From contig JAGQRL010000337.1 in the NCBI GenBank assembly GCA_020425485.1, positions 1 to 16,000 on the forward strand: 16,000 nucleotides of DNA, in the 5' to 3' direction. Both the position numbers and the translations under genes were made by a program. The notes below the pieces were generated by a model, which was not told the origin of the DNA, searched no databases, and worked only from the letters and a program-made list of their open reading frames with translations. This document shows, one piece after another, positions 1-7,201 of this stretch; position 1 is the first letter of the stretch, and each line of letters starts with the position of its first letter. The DNA is from Rhodospirillaceae bacterium. GTDB taxonomy: Bacteria; Pseudomonadota; Alphaproteobacteria; DSM-16000; Inquilinaceae.

Positions 1-80
1 AAGATATTGGGTGGCCGGGCGGGGGCGCGGGCTGGAATGGCAATGGACAGTGCCTGAGGGGTGGGCCGGCGCCTTGCGCC

Positions 81-419
81 CTAGCAGGCCGCCGTGACGA
101 TCATCTCCACCTTGAGGTCGGAGCGCGCCAGCTTGGCTTCGCCGCAGGCCCGCGCCGGGGCATGGCCTTCCGGCACCCAGGCATCCCACACCGAATTCAT
201 CTCGGCAAAGTCGGCCATGTCGGCCAGCCAGATGATCACCTGCAGCATGCGTTCGCGCGAGGATCCGGCTTTTTCCAGCAGCGCATCGATGCGCGCCAGG
301 CAGTCGCGGGTCTGCTCGGCCACGGTGGCGCCGTCGCCCACCTGCCCGCACAGATAGGCCACGCCGCCGTGCTTGACGATCTTGCTCATGCGCACGCCGG
401 TGTCGAACCGTTCGATCAT
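81..419 (-). CDS. RidA family (YjgF/YER057c/UK114) protein
   Basis: A 112-residue protein that matches the RidA family in length and pattern. It has an early VAYLCGQVGD strand, a central helix with DALLEKAGSSRERMLQVIIW, and a late PARACGEAKLA segment. The arginine in PARAC corresponds to the conserved RidA arginine that holds the carboxylate of imine/enamine substrates. Family members hydrolyse reactive imines and enamines to keto acids and ammonia, in the cytoplasm. The gene is last in a leftward operon and starts 9 bp after the stop of the FAD subunit gene, behind a GGAGAGG ribosome binding site. Its position behind an amino-acid dehydrogenase suggests it clears the imine that enzyme makes; this role is inferred. 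Not every RidA subfamily has deaminase activity, so the exact reaction is uncertain. Confidence 0.9.
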   Translation of the reverse strand: MIERFDTGVRMSKIVKHGGVAYLCGQVGDGATVAEQTRDCLARIDALLEKAGSSRERMLQVIIWLADMADFAEMNSVWDAWVPEGHAPARACGEAKLARSDLKVEMIVTAAC

Positions 420-428
420 ATTCCTCTC

Positions 429-1823
429 CTATTCCGCGGCGTCGCGCGCGCCGTCATCCATGGCGGCCAGTTCGCCCAGGGTCACCGGCTTCAGGGGCGG
501 GCGGATGCGGTAGTAGCCGGTTTGGTCCGGCGTCTGCCCGGTGGCTTCGGCCAGCAGGGCGGTGACCGTCAGCCCGCAATAGCGGCCCTGGCACGGCCCC
601 ATGCCGGCCCGCCCGAAGGCCTTGGTCTGGTTGGGGCCGATGCAGCCGAGCTTGGCATAGCCGCGGATCTCGCCCGCCGTCACCTCCTCGCAGCGGCAGA
701 CGAGCGTTGCGTCGGCCGGCGCCAGCGCCTCGGCGAACGGGGGATAGGCGGCATCGAGGAAGGGCCGGATGGCGGTTTGCCGGCTGCGCAGCCTGTTGAG
801 CGGGGCGGCCCGCCGGTCACGTTCGTCAGCCGACAGCCTGCCCAGCTCCTCCGCCACCTTCAGTGCCGCGATGCGCCCGGCGGTTTCCGCCACCTTGGCC
901 CCGCCGATGCCGGCCCCGTCCCCAGCCAGGAACACCCCCGCCACCGCTGTACCGCCCCAGGCGTCCACCACGGGGTTGAAGCAGTGCTGTGCGGCATCCC
1001 AGCGATGGGGCACGCCGACCGACCGGGCGGCCTGGGTGTTGGGCACCACCCCGTGGTGCAGGAAAACGGTGTCGCAGGCGACGGTGCGGGGTTTGCCGCC
1101 GCTGCGGAAGGTCACCGCTTCGGCGCGTCCGTCGCCGGCAATGGCGATGGTTGTGGCGCCGGTGTAGCGCGGCACCCGTGCGCGCATCAGCTCCGCCAGC
1201 ATGGCCAGCCCCTTGGCCAGATAGGGCCAGCCGCGCAGGGCACCCCCCAGGTGCCGGTTGGCGCGCATCAGGTCGGCCCGCGTCTGGGTTTCCACCAGGG
1301 CGACGGGCGGCGTGCCGGCCCGCACCATCTGGGCGGCGATGAGGTAGAGCAGCGGGCCGGTGCCGACCAGCACCGCCCGGCGCGCCAGCAGACCGGACTG
1401 CTTCAGCAGGATCTGCCCGGCGCCTGCCGTCATCACCCCCGGCAGGGTCCAGCCCGGCAGCGGCATGGGGCGTTCCAGGGCACCGGTGGCGAGGATCACC
1501 TTCGGCGCCGACACCTGGGCCGCCTGCCCGGCGCGGGTGTAGGAAACGCAGAAGCCGTCCTCGATGGCCCACACCACGGCGCCATCCAGGTGCTCGATGC
1601 CATCGCGGCGGATCGCGGCCGTCAGCGCCCGGCCCTCGGTGTAGTCCTTGCCGAGGATGCCGCCGCGCAGCGCCGCCACCCGGTCCACATCGCGATAGAT
1701 CTGCCCGCCGGCGCGGGGCTGCTCGTCCAGCAGGGCCACCTGCAAGCCGGCATCGGCTGCGGTTGCCGCTGCGGCCATGCCGGCGGGGCCGGCCCCGACG
1801 ACGATCACGTCACACTGGCGCAC
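429..1823 (-). CDS. FAD/NAD(P)-binding subunit of a heteromeric amino-acid dehydrogenase, with C-terminal BFD-like [2Fe-2S] domain (OoxA/HcnB/LhpE-like)
   Basis: A 464-residue pyridine-nucleotide-disulphide-oxidoreductase-fold subunit. The FAD-binding motif VVGAGPAG lies at residues 8-15, and a second dinucleotide-binding region (AVLVGTGPLLYLIA) lies mid-protein. The C-terminus carries a BFD-like [2Fe-2S] motif with C376, C378, C411 and C416 (VCRCEEVT and GPCQGRYC). This layout is that of the A/B subunits of octopine oxidase, hydrogen cyanide synthase and D-hydroxyproline dehydrogenase, where electrons move between flavin and iron-sulphur centres. I chose the GTG at 1823 because GGAGGA lies 5 bases upstream of it. 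The ATG at 1841 (six residues longer) is possible but has no clear Shine-Dalgarno. With the GTG start the gene overlaps the end of the [2Fe-2S] subunit gene by 14 bp, which suggests translational coupling. The family is clear; the substrate is not. Confidence 0.9.
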   Translation of the reverse strand: MRQCDVIVVGAGPAGMAAAATAADAGLQVALLDEQPRAGGQIYRDVDRVAALRGGILGKDYTEGRALTAAIRRDGIEHLDGAVVWAIEDGFCVSYTRAGQAAQVSAPKVILATGALERPMPLPGWTLPGVMTAGAGQILLKQSGLLARRAVLVGTGPLLYLIAAQMVRAGTPPVALVETQTRADLMRANRHLGGALRGWPYLAKGLAMLAELMRARVPRYTGATTIAIAGDGRAEAVTFRSGGKPRTVACDTVFLHHGVVPNTQAARSVGVPHRWDAAQHCFNPVVDAWGGTAVAGVFLAGDGAGIGGAKVAETAGRIAALKVAEELGRLSADERDRRAAPLNRLRSRQTAIRPFLDAAYPPFAEALAPADATLVCRCEEVTAGEIRGYAKLGCIGPNQTKAFGRAGMGPCQGRYCGLTVTALLAEATGQTPDQTGYYRIRPPLKPVTLGELAAMDDGARDAAE

Positions 1824-2121
1824 CGCTGTCCTCCGCTTCATGGGGCCGGGTGACGCGCAAGCCGTCCTCCACCTCCAGCATGCAGGCCTGGCGGACCACC
1901 CCGTCGATCTCCACCAGGCAGTCGAAGCACGCACCCATCAGGCAGAACGGCCCGCGCGGTGCGCCCGATGCGGGCGTGTGGCGGAACACGGCGACGCCGG
2001 CAGCCAGCAGGGCTGCGGCCAGATTGGCGCCCTGCGGCAGGTCCAGCGGTTCGCCGTCGAACCAGACCGTGGCGCGCGCCGGGGCGGCCTCCAGCTCAAG
2101 AAAGGGCGAAGCGGTCTTCAC
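1810..2121 (-). CDS. Small [2Fe-2S] subunit of the amino-acid dehydrogenase (HcnA/LhpF-like)
   Basis: A 103-residue ferredoxin-like protein. Four cysteines, C60, C65, C68 and C80, form a C-x4-C-x2-C-x11-C cluster site in the context PFCLMGACFDCLVEIDG, the pattern of the small [2Fe-2S] subunits of hydrogen cyanide synthase and related amino-acid dehydrogenases. Its likely role is electron transfer between the two FAD subunits and an acceptor. The frame stays open upstream to 2271, but the GTG at 2121 is the probable start: a textbook GGAGGT lies 5 bases before it and the resulting length matches the family (about 100 residues). The start lies inside the end of the DAO subunit gene (26 bp overlap), so the two are probably translationally coupled. 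The upstream extension lacks family-like sequence and is a shadow of the DAO gene. Confidence 0.88.
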   Translation of the reverse strand: MKTASPFLELEAAPARATVWFDGEPLDLPQGANLAAALLAAGVAVFRHTPASGAPRGPFCLMGACFDCLVEIDGVVRQACMLEVEDGLRVTRPHEAEDSGAPV

Positions 2122-3196
2122 TGAACACCTCCAGGGCCGGGGCGGCCGCGGTCTTTTCCAGCCAGTCGGGCAGGAAGCGGGCATGGGCCGCCGACAGGGT
2201 GACGCCGCTGTGGCAGGTGACGAGGAAGGCGCCCGGCATCTCCGGGCTTTCCTGGTAGATCGGCAGGCCATCGGGGGAGAGGATGCGCAGCGCCCCCCAG
2301 CTTCGCACCAGTTGCGCCTTGGCCAGGGCCGGATAGGCGGTGACGGCCTGGGCGGCCAGGCCCGACAGGCCGGGCTGGGTGACCTGATCGTTGAACCCCA
2401 CCTCTTCGTTGGTGGCGCCGATCTGGATGCCGCCCTCGTCCACCTGGCGGGCGACCAGCGACGGCCGGTTGATCATCTTGGGCAGCTTTTCGGTGATCAG
2501 CACCTGGCCGCGCTGCGGCCGCACCGGCGCCTTGAAGCCCAGCTTCGGCCCCAGCGTGATGGCGCCCAGGCCGGCGGACAGCACCACCTTGCCGGCACCC
2601 ACCGCGGTGCCGTCGTCGCAGTGGACGACGAACTCGTCGCCCCTGGTCACGCCGGTGACGGTCTTGCCCGTCAGCACCGTGCCGCCCTTGCGGCGCACCC
2701 CGTCGGCCAGCGCAGTCAGCAGGCGCAGCGGGTTCGCGTGGCCATCCTGGTGATGGAGGATGGCGCCGGCGACCTTCGGGCCGATATGCGGCTCTTCGCG
2801 CTTCAGCGCGTTGGCGCCCAGCACCTCATAGGGGTAGTCCCCATCGAGCTTGGCCTTGAGGATCTCGTAGTTGGCGACCGTCTGTTCCAGCGTCTCTTCA
2901 GAGAAGTGGAGGTCGTAACCGCCGTTCTGTTCCAGCCCCAGGTGGCGGCCCGTCAGCTCGGCCAGTTCGGCGGCATGGTCCGCCCAGGCGGCGGCAGACC
3001 GCTGGCTCCAGCGGGCGTAGAGCGGCTGGTTCATGCCCTTGGACTGGACCCAGACCAGCCCGAAATTGCCCCGGCTGGCGCGGTGGCTGCCATCGCCACC
3101 GTCGAGCACCGTGACCGTGAGGCCCCGGCGCAGGAGGCCATAGGCCACCGACAGGCCCACCACCCCGCCTCCGATGACGGCATAGTCGGATGCCAT
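2096..3196 (-). CDS. FAD-dependent oxidoreductase of the DAO family, catalytic subunit of the amino-acid dehydrogenase (OoxB/HcnC/LhpB-like)
   Basis: A 366-residue DAO-family flavoprotein. The N-terminal dinucleotide-binding motif is VIGGGVVGLSVAYGL (G9, G11, G14), followed by the flavin-contacting segment SRGNFGLVWVQ. A late segment, RSWGALRILSPDGLPI then FLVTCHSGVTLSAAHA, is typical of the glycine oxidase / octopine oxidase B / HcnC group. This subunit should bind the amino-acid substrate and take up its hydride to give an imine. The start at 3196 is set by GGGGAG six bases upstream and by the position of the Rossmann motif; the open frame to 3319 is not supported. The gene follows the TRAP binding-protein gene and overlaps the [2Fe-2S] gene. 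Octopine-like conjugates, D-hydroxyproline and other secondary or D-amino acids are all possible substrates; the sequence alone does not choose. Confidence 0.92.
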   Translation of the reverse strand: MASDYAVIGGGVVGLSVAYGLLRRGLTVTVLDGGDGSHRASRGNFGLVWVQSKGMNQPLYARWSQRSAAAWADHAAELAELTGRHLGLEQNGGYDLHFSEETLEQTVANYEILKAKLDGDYPYEVLGANALKREEPHIGPKVAGAILHHQDGHANPLRLLTALADGVRRKGGTVLTGKTVTGVTRGDEFVVHCDDGTAVGAGKVVLSAGLGAITLGPKLGFKAPVRPQRGQVLITEKLPKMINRPSLVARQVDEGGIQIGATNEEVGFNDQVTQPGLSGLAAQAVTAYPALAKAQLVRSWGALRILSPDGLPIYQESPEMPGAFLVTCHSGVTLSAAHARFLPDWLEKTAAAPALEVFSEDRFALS

Positions 3197-3219
3197 GTTG
3201 CTCTCCCCGGGCAAAGGGT

Positions 3220-3246
3220 CCCGGGCGGCGCCGATGGCCGCCCGGG
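3220..3246 (-). repeat. GC-rich hairpin between binding-protein and dehydrogenase genes
   Basis: A perfect 10-bp inverted repeat, CCCGGGCGGC at 3220-3229 and its complement at 3237-3246, with a 7-base loop. In the transcript it lies about 30 bases after the TRAP binding-protein stop and just upstream of the DAO ribosome binding site. No U-run follows, so it is not a typical intrinsic terminator. An mRNA-stabilising or partial-attenuation role is inferred. Confidence 0.7.
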
Positions 3247-3257
3247 GGTCCGGTTTG

Positions 3258-3286
3258 CTCAGTTCTCGGCTTCTCAGTTCTCGGCT
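3258..3286 (-). repeat. 15-bp tandem duplication of the DctP stop-codon region
   Basis: The 14-base sequence CTCAGTTCTCGGCT occurs at 3258-3271 and again at 3273-3286, a tandem repeat with a 15-base period. On the coding strand it duplicates the last codons of the binding-protein gene with the TGA stop. A second in-frame TGA therefore follows the first after four codons. Confidence 0.85.
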
Positions 3287-4275
3287 GCCGCAACCTCGTC
3301 GAGGATGGCCTGGCCCCACTCGACGCCGATGTCCTCAAGGATCTGCGGCCACACCTCTTCGCGCACCGCAGCGGCCATCGCCGCCAGCTCCTCGTCGGAC
3401 AGCTCCACGATGGTGGTGCCCAGTTCGTCGGCCAGCCGCTGTTCGTTGCGGGCCTGGTCGGCTTCCGCCACTTCCCACCGGGTCGCTTCAAAGTCCTCCG
3501 CGGCGGTCCGCAGGGCTGCCTGGTCTTCCTCGCTCAGCTCGGCCAGCGAGTCATCGGAGATGATCATGTACCAGACTTCGAAGTGGGTATTGGCCGGGAT
3601 GTAGGTCTGGGTCACGTCGCGGAAGGAGGCGTAGTAGCCTTCCGCACCCGAGCCGATCACGCCGTCCACCACGCCGGTCTGCACGGCGGTGAAGGCATCG
3701 GCGAAGGGGATCGGCGAGGGAATGTAGCCCAGCACCTCGGCGGTGAGCTGGAAGCTGCGGATGCCCGGCACGCGCACCTTGATGCCGTTGTCCACCGACG
3801 GATCGCCGGGGCTGATGGCTTCGGTGTTCAGCGAGATGCCGCCGAAATACACCGGATAGGCCGCCAGCATGGTGATGTTCTGTTCGGCGAACAGCTCGTC
3901 CATAGTCTCGCGGATCACGCCGCCGGGCCCATAGATGGCCTGCGCCTGGTCCCAGGAACTGGCCATGTAGGGGAACGAGCTGATCTGCATGCGCCGGTCG
4001 GCGGCGGCCGCGGCCGGCTGCACCGCCATGTCGATGGCACCCAGCGAGATGCGCTCCTGCACCGTGGTGTAGTCGCCCAGGGCCGACGCCGCGAAGATCT
4101 CGATGGTCACATCGCCGTCCGTCGCCGCGCTCACGGCATCGGCGAAGGCGTGCAGCTCGACATCGATGGTGGCGCCCTGCGGACGCACATGGCTCATGCG
4201 CAGGGACTGGGCCTCGGCGACCGGCGAGAAGGCCAGCAAGGCCGCCGCCGCGGTGGCGATCATCAGGTGTTTCAT
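3274..4275 (-). CDS. TRAP transporter substrate-binding protein (DctP family)
   Basis: A 333-residue periplasmic solute-binding protein. A signal peptide covers residues 1-22 (positive start MKH, hydrophobic core, cleavage after AEA). The mature part shows DctP-family features: SHVRPQGATIDVELHAFADAV, then QERISLGAIDMAVQP, and IKVRVPG with R168, which matches the conserved arginine that pairs with the substrate carboxylate in this family. The ligand is therefore probably a carboxylic acid, plausibly the amino-acid-like substrate of the downstream dehydrogenase. The start at 4275 has GGAGGA six bases upstream and begins the signal peptide. It lies 62 bp after the DctM gene and is followed by a strong hairpin, which would fit higher expression of this subunit. 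The C-terminus is rich in alanine and acidic residues. Confidence 0.95.
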   Translation of the reverse strand: MKHLMIATAAAALLAFSPVAEAQSLRMSHVRPQGATIDVELHAFADAVSAATDGDVTIEIFAASALGDYTTVQERISLGAIDMAVQPAAAAADRRMQISSFPYMASSWDQAQAIYGPGGVIRETMDELFAEQNITMLAAYPVYFGGISLNTEAISPGDPSVDNGIKVRVPGIRSFQLTAEVLGYIPSPIPFADAFTAVQTGVVDGVIGSGAEGYYASFRDVTQTYIPANTHFEVWYMIISDDSLAELSEEDQAALRTAAEDFEATRWEVAEADQARNEQRLADELGTTIVELSDEELAAMAAAVREEVWPQILEDIGVEWGQAILDEVAAAEN

Positions 4276-4337
4276 GTGGTGTCCTCCGTGTCTTGATTGT
4301 GGGGATTTGCGGGGTTTTGGCTGGGTCTTGCCGGGGC

Positions 4338-5648
4338 TCACGGCCCGATCTCGTAGCCGAACAGGCGCGGCAGGAAGAGCGAGACGTCCGACCAGAACGA
4401 GGTGAGGAACACCACCGGCACATAGCCGAACAGGATCAGCTTCATCGCCCAGGGGATGACCTTGGTGACCTTCACGTTGCCGATGCGCGCGCCGAGATAG
4501 AGGATCGAGGCATAGGGCGGGGTGACGCCGCCCATGGCGGTGTTGACGCCCATGATCGCGGCGAACTGCACCGGGCTGACGCCGATCGCCTCCATCAGCG
4601 GCAGCAGCAGCGGGCCGAGCAGGATGATCGAGGTGGCGTCGTTCACCACCATGCCCACCAGGAACAGCAGGATGTTGATGAGGATCAGCAGCACCACCCG
4701 GTTCTCGGTGATGGAGAAGATGCCCTCCACCATGTGCTGCGGGATGCTCTCGTAAACGAACATCTGGCTGAGGATCATGGAGAACAGGATCATCATCATG
4801 ATCGCGCCGACGGCGGTGGCGGCTTCCTTGCCGGCGGCGATGAAGTTCGGCAGCTTCAGCCCCTTGTAGATGAGGAAGCCGACGGGGACGGAGTAGATCA
4901 CGGCCACGGCCGCCGCTTCCGTCGGCGTCATCACGCCGCCGTAGATGCCGCCGAGGATGATGATCGGCATCAGCAGGGCGGGGAACGCGTGCACGCCGCG
5001 CCGCCCGACCTCACGCGACAGCCCCTTGAAGGTGGGCGTCTCGTCCAGGATCAGGTCGAACTTGCGGCTCATCCACAAGTTGAGGATGGAGAACGAGGTC
5101 ATGATCAGCAGGCCCGGCACCAGCGTCGCCAGGAAGCAGGCGAGGATCGAGGTATCGGTCACCCAGCCGAAGATGATCATGGTGACGGACGGCGGGATCA
5201 GCAGGCCGAGGATGGAGGAGTTGGCGATCAGCGCCGTGGCATAGGCCCGCGGGTAGCCGCGCTTTTCCATCTCCGGGATCAGCAGCGGGCCGATGGCGGC
5301 AATGCCGGTGAGCCCGGAGCCGGAAATCGCCCCGATAACCGCACAGGAGACGGCGGCCACCACGCCCAACCCGCCCCTGATATGGCCGATGAACGCATTG
5401 ACGAAGCGTAAGAGCGACCCGGCTATGCCGCTTTCCGACATGATGGTGCCGGCCAGCACGAACAGCGGAATGGCCAGCAGCACCGGGTTGGAGAGCTGCT
5501 GGAAGCCCCACAACATCATGCCGCGCATGGTGACGTCGCCGACGAAGTACATCACCATCAGCGCCGACCCGAAGCAGTAGGGCAGCGGCACGCCGAGCGT
5601 CAGCGTCAGCACCAGGACGGCGATGGCCAGAAGTGCGATCTCAACCAT
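4338..5648 (-). CDS. TRAP transporter large permease subunit (DctM family)
   Basis: A 436-residue integral membrane protein with about a dozen hydrophobic segments across its length, the usual DctM size and pattern. Family-like stretches include ISGSGLTGIAAIGPLLIPEM, ANSSILGLLIPPSVTMIIFG, GGIYGGVMTPTEAAAVAV and MGVNTAMGGVTPPYAS. The protein forms the sodium-coupled transport channel in the inner membrane and works with the DctQ and DctP subunits. Its ATG overlaps the end of the small permease gene by 8 bp (ATGGTTGA), so the two subunits are probably made in a coupled way. The family assignment is secure; the transported substrate is not known and need not be a C4-dicarboxylate. Confidence 0.96.
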   Translation of the reverse strand: MVEIALLAIAVLVLTLTLGVPLPYCFGSALMVMYFVGDVTMRGMMLWGFQQLSNPVLLAIPLFVLAGTIMSESGIAGSLLRFVNAFIGHIRGGLGVVAAVSCAVIGAISGSGLTGIAAIGPLLIPEMEKRGYPRAYATALIANSSILGLLIPPSVTMIIFGWVTDTSILACFLATLVPGLLIMTSFSILNLWMSRKFDLILDETPTFKGLSREVGRRGVHAFPALLMPIIILGGIYGGVMTPTEAAAVAVIYSVPVGFLIYKGLKLPNFIAAGKEAATAVGAIMMMILFSMILSQMFVYESIPQHMVEGIFSITENRVVLLILINILLFLVGMVVNDATSIILLGPLLLPLMEAIGVSPVQFAAIMGVNTAMGGVTPPYASILYLGARIGNVKVTKVIPWAMKLILFGYVPVVFLTSFWSDVSLFLPRLFGYEIGP

Positions 5649-6117
5649 CGTAGCGCACCTCCGCTTGCGGGCCGCGGATGTGGTTGAGCAGGTGCCAGAA
5701 GGTATAGACGATCATCAGCGCCAGCCCGGCCAGCAGCGCGATGTCGGCATAGAAGGTCGGGATGTACAGCGTCGGGCTCTCGCGCCAGGTGCGCCAGGCA
5801 TATTCCGTATAGTCCCACGCCCAGATCAGCAGCCAGATGCCGACGATCAGGCTAACGATCTCGCCAACAATGGCCAAGATGCGATGCCCAGCTTCGGTCT
5901 TGATGAAGATCTCAAGCACATTCGCGCGAATATGGGTGTTTTCCCGCGATGCATTCACCGAGCCGAGGATGTAGAGCCACATGGTCGGATACAGCATCAC
6001 GTCTTCCAAGCCCAGCAGCGGGACTTGCAGCACGTATCGCGTGATCACCTGGACGAACTGACCCAGGGCGACCAGCCCAATTAACGTGGTCAGCAGGTAT
6101 TTCGCGAATGTGTCCAT
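5641..6117 (-). CDS. TRAP transporter small permease subunit (DctQ family)
   Basis: A 158-residue membrane protein with four hydrophobic segments, as expected for DctQ. The segment VITRYVLQVPLLGLEDVMLYPTMW matches the conserved core of the family (R-Y-V then L-x-x-E-D), and HIRANVLE follows. The subunit pairs with the DctM permease in the inner membrane. The start at 6117 has GGAGG close upstream; the frame stays open to 6147 without added family sequence. It is the first gene of the leftward operon and faces an AT-rich regulatory region shared with the divergent LysR gene. Confidence 0.93.
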   Translation of the reverse strand: MDTFAKYLLTTLIGLVALGQFVQVITRYVLQVPLLGLEDVMLYPTMWLYILGSVNASRENTHIRANVLEIFIKTEAGHRILAIVGEIVSLIVGIWLLIWAWDYTEYAWRTWRESPTLYIPTFYADIALLAGLALMIVYTFWHLLNHIRGPQAEVRYDG

Positions 6118-6232
6118 GACCCCTCCCGCTCCAGCGGGCGCGGCCACCGGATCGCTTAGATCTCACTGGACACAACCCATAAATTCAATGTTAAAAATAT
6201 TGTAACTCTATAAATCATGCTTATGGGGTGAG
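6118..6232. promoter_or_regulatory. Divergent regulatory region between TRAP operon and LysR gene
   Basis: A 115-base intergenic stretch whose part at 6176-6222 is markedly AT-rich against the GC-rich surroundings. It contains an outer inverted repeat, CCCATAA at 6176-6182 and TTATGGG at 6221-6227. Inside it is an imperfect dyad, CAATGTT at 6186-6192 and AATATTG at 6196-6202, with one mismatch. Such dyads are the expected kind of LysR-type operator. A TATAAA at 6209-6214 could be a -10 element for the LysR gene. Promoter positions are tentative. Confidence 0.6.
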
Positions 6233-7165
6233 ATGAATCTCTCGTTCCGCCAAGTGGTTACGTTTCGCGAGGTCATGCGCTCGGGGTCCATTTCCCAGGC
6301 CGCGCGCACCGTGGGCCGCACCCAGCCGGCCGTCAGCACCATGATTGCGACGCTGGAAGACGAACTCGGCTTCAAGCTGTTCGTGCGCGAACAGGGCAGG
6401 CTGACGCCGACGCCGGAAGCCCAGTTCTTCCTGGAAGAGTGCGAGGAGATCCTCAACCGGCTGGAGCGCACCGAGCGCACCATGAGCCGCATCCGCTCGC
6501 TCCAGGACGGCAAGCTGAGGATCGCCTGCCACCCCGCGTCGGCCGGCCTGTTCATGCCGCGCCTGCTGACGGAGTTCATGAAGGGCCGCGACGGGCTGCA
6601 GGTCGCCCTGATCATGCGCTCTTCGGTGGTGATCGAAGACATGATCGCCTCCCAGCAGTTCGACATCGGCTTTGCCGAAACGCCGGCGCCGCGCGCCTCG
6701 ATCGATCAGACGGATTTCGATCTGGAAAGCGTCTGCGTGGTGCCGGCCGACGACAAGCTGGCCTCCGCGGCGGAAATCACGCCCGACGACCTGGACGGCA
6801 AGCCGTTGGCCGTGTTCTTCGCCGAACATTCCTCCGCGGTGCAGACGGAGGCCGCCTTCGCCTCGGCCAACCGGCGGCTCAACAAGCGGGTGGAGCTGCG
6901 CACCTCCCTGCCCGGCCTGCAGTTCGTGGCCGCCGGCATCTGCTACATGATCTGCGACATGGTCACGGCCTACAGCCACCTGCTGCTCAGCCAGGCGGCC
7001 GAAAACCTGGCGATCCGCCGCTTCCGGCCGCGCATCGCCAGCAGCATTTCCATCCTCACCCCCGGCTACGTCACCAAGTCCCTGGCGTCGAAGGCGTTCA
7101 TCGCCGACCTCACCCGGGGCATCGAGACCATGCAGCGGGAGGTGGAGCGGGCGATCGCCACCTGA
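6233..7165 (+). CDS. LysR-type transcriptional regulator
   Basis: A 310-residue LysR-family regulator. The winged helix-turn-helix covers residues 1-62, with FREVMRSGSISQAARTVGRT as the first helices and QPAVSTMIATLEDELGFKLF as the recognition part. The rest is the periplasmic-binding-protein-like effector domain. The N-terminal sequence resembles the OccR/NocR type that controls opine catabolism genes, although this is judged by eye only. It is divergent from the TRAP-dehydrogenase operon, the usual arrangement for a LysR regulator and its target, so it probably senses the transported compound or a breakdown product. The start at 6233 follows a weak GGGGTGAG site. The gene is convergent with the alanine dehydrogenase gene, with only 36 bp between the stops and no clear terminator. 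Confidence 0.95.
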   Translation: MNLSFRQVVTFREVMRSGSISQAARTVGRTQPAVSTMIATLEDELGFKLFVREQGRLTPTPEAQFFLEECEEILNRLERTERTMSRIRSLQDGKLRIACHPASAGLFMPRLLTEFMKGRDGLQVALIMRSSVVIEDMIASQQFDIGFAETPAPRASIDQTDFDLESVCVVPADDKLASAAEITPDDLDGKPLAVFFAEHSSAVQTEAAFASANRRLNKRVELRTSLPGLQFVAAGICYMICDMVTAYSHLLLSQAAENLAIRRFRPRIASSISILTPGYVTKSLASKAFIADLTRGIETMQREVERAIAT

Positions 7166-7201
7166 CCGCCCGGTCTCGGCACCTCCCGGCCGCCGCCTCC
7201 C

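Noticed and set aside
68..80. Small hairpin GGCGC-CTT-GCGCC just after the RidA stop
   Set aside because: It has only five base pairs and no U-run follows in the direction of transcription, so it is not supported as a terminator.
429..3196. Direct assignment of the trio as hydrogen cyanide synthase (HcnABC)
   Set aside because: The subunits fit the family, but the gene order differs from hcnABC (the DAO gene comes first) and TRAP and RidA neighbours are not typical of HCN clusters. A broader dehydrogenase call is safer.
162..3604. Long open frames on the + strand (563 and 613 codons) opposite the dehydrogenase operon
   Set aside because: They are antisense shadows of high-GC genes: composition is Gly/Arg/His/Gln-rich with no domain pattern, while the opposite strand encodes clear families with ribosome binding sites.
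4293..5411. 372-codon + strand frame opposite the DctM gene
   Set aside because: Its His/Asp/Gln/Arg-rich repeats are the antisense reading of hydrophobic membrane codons, a known artefact.
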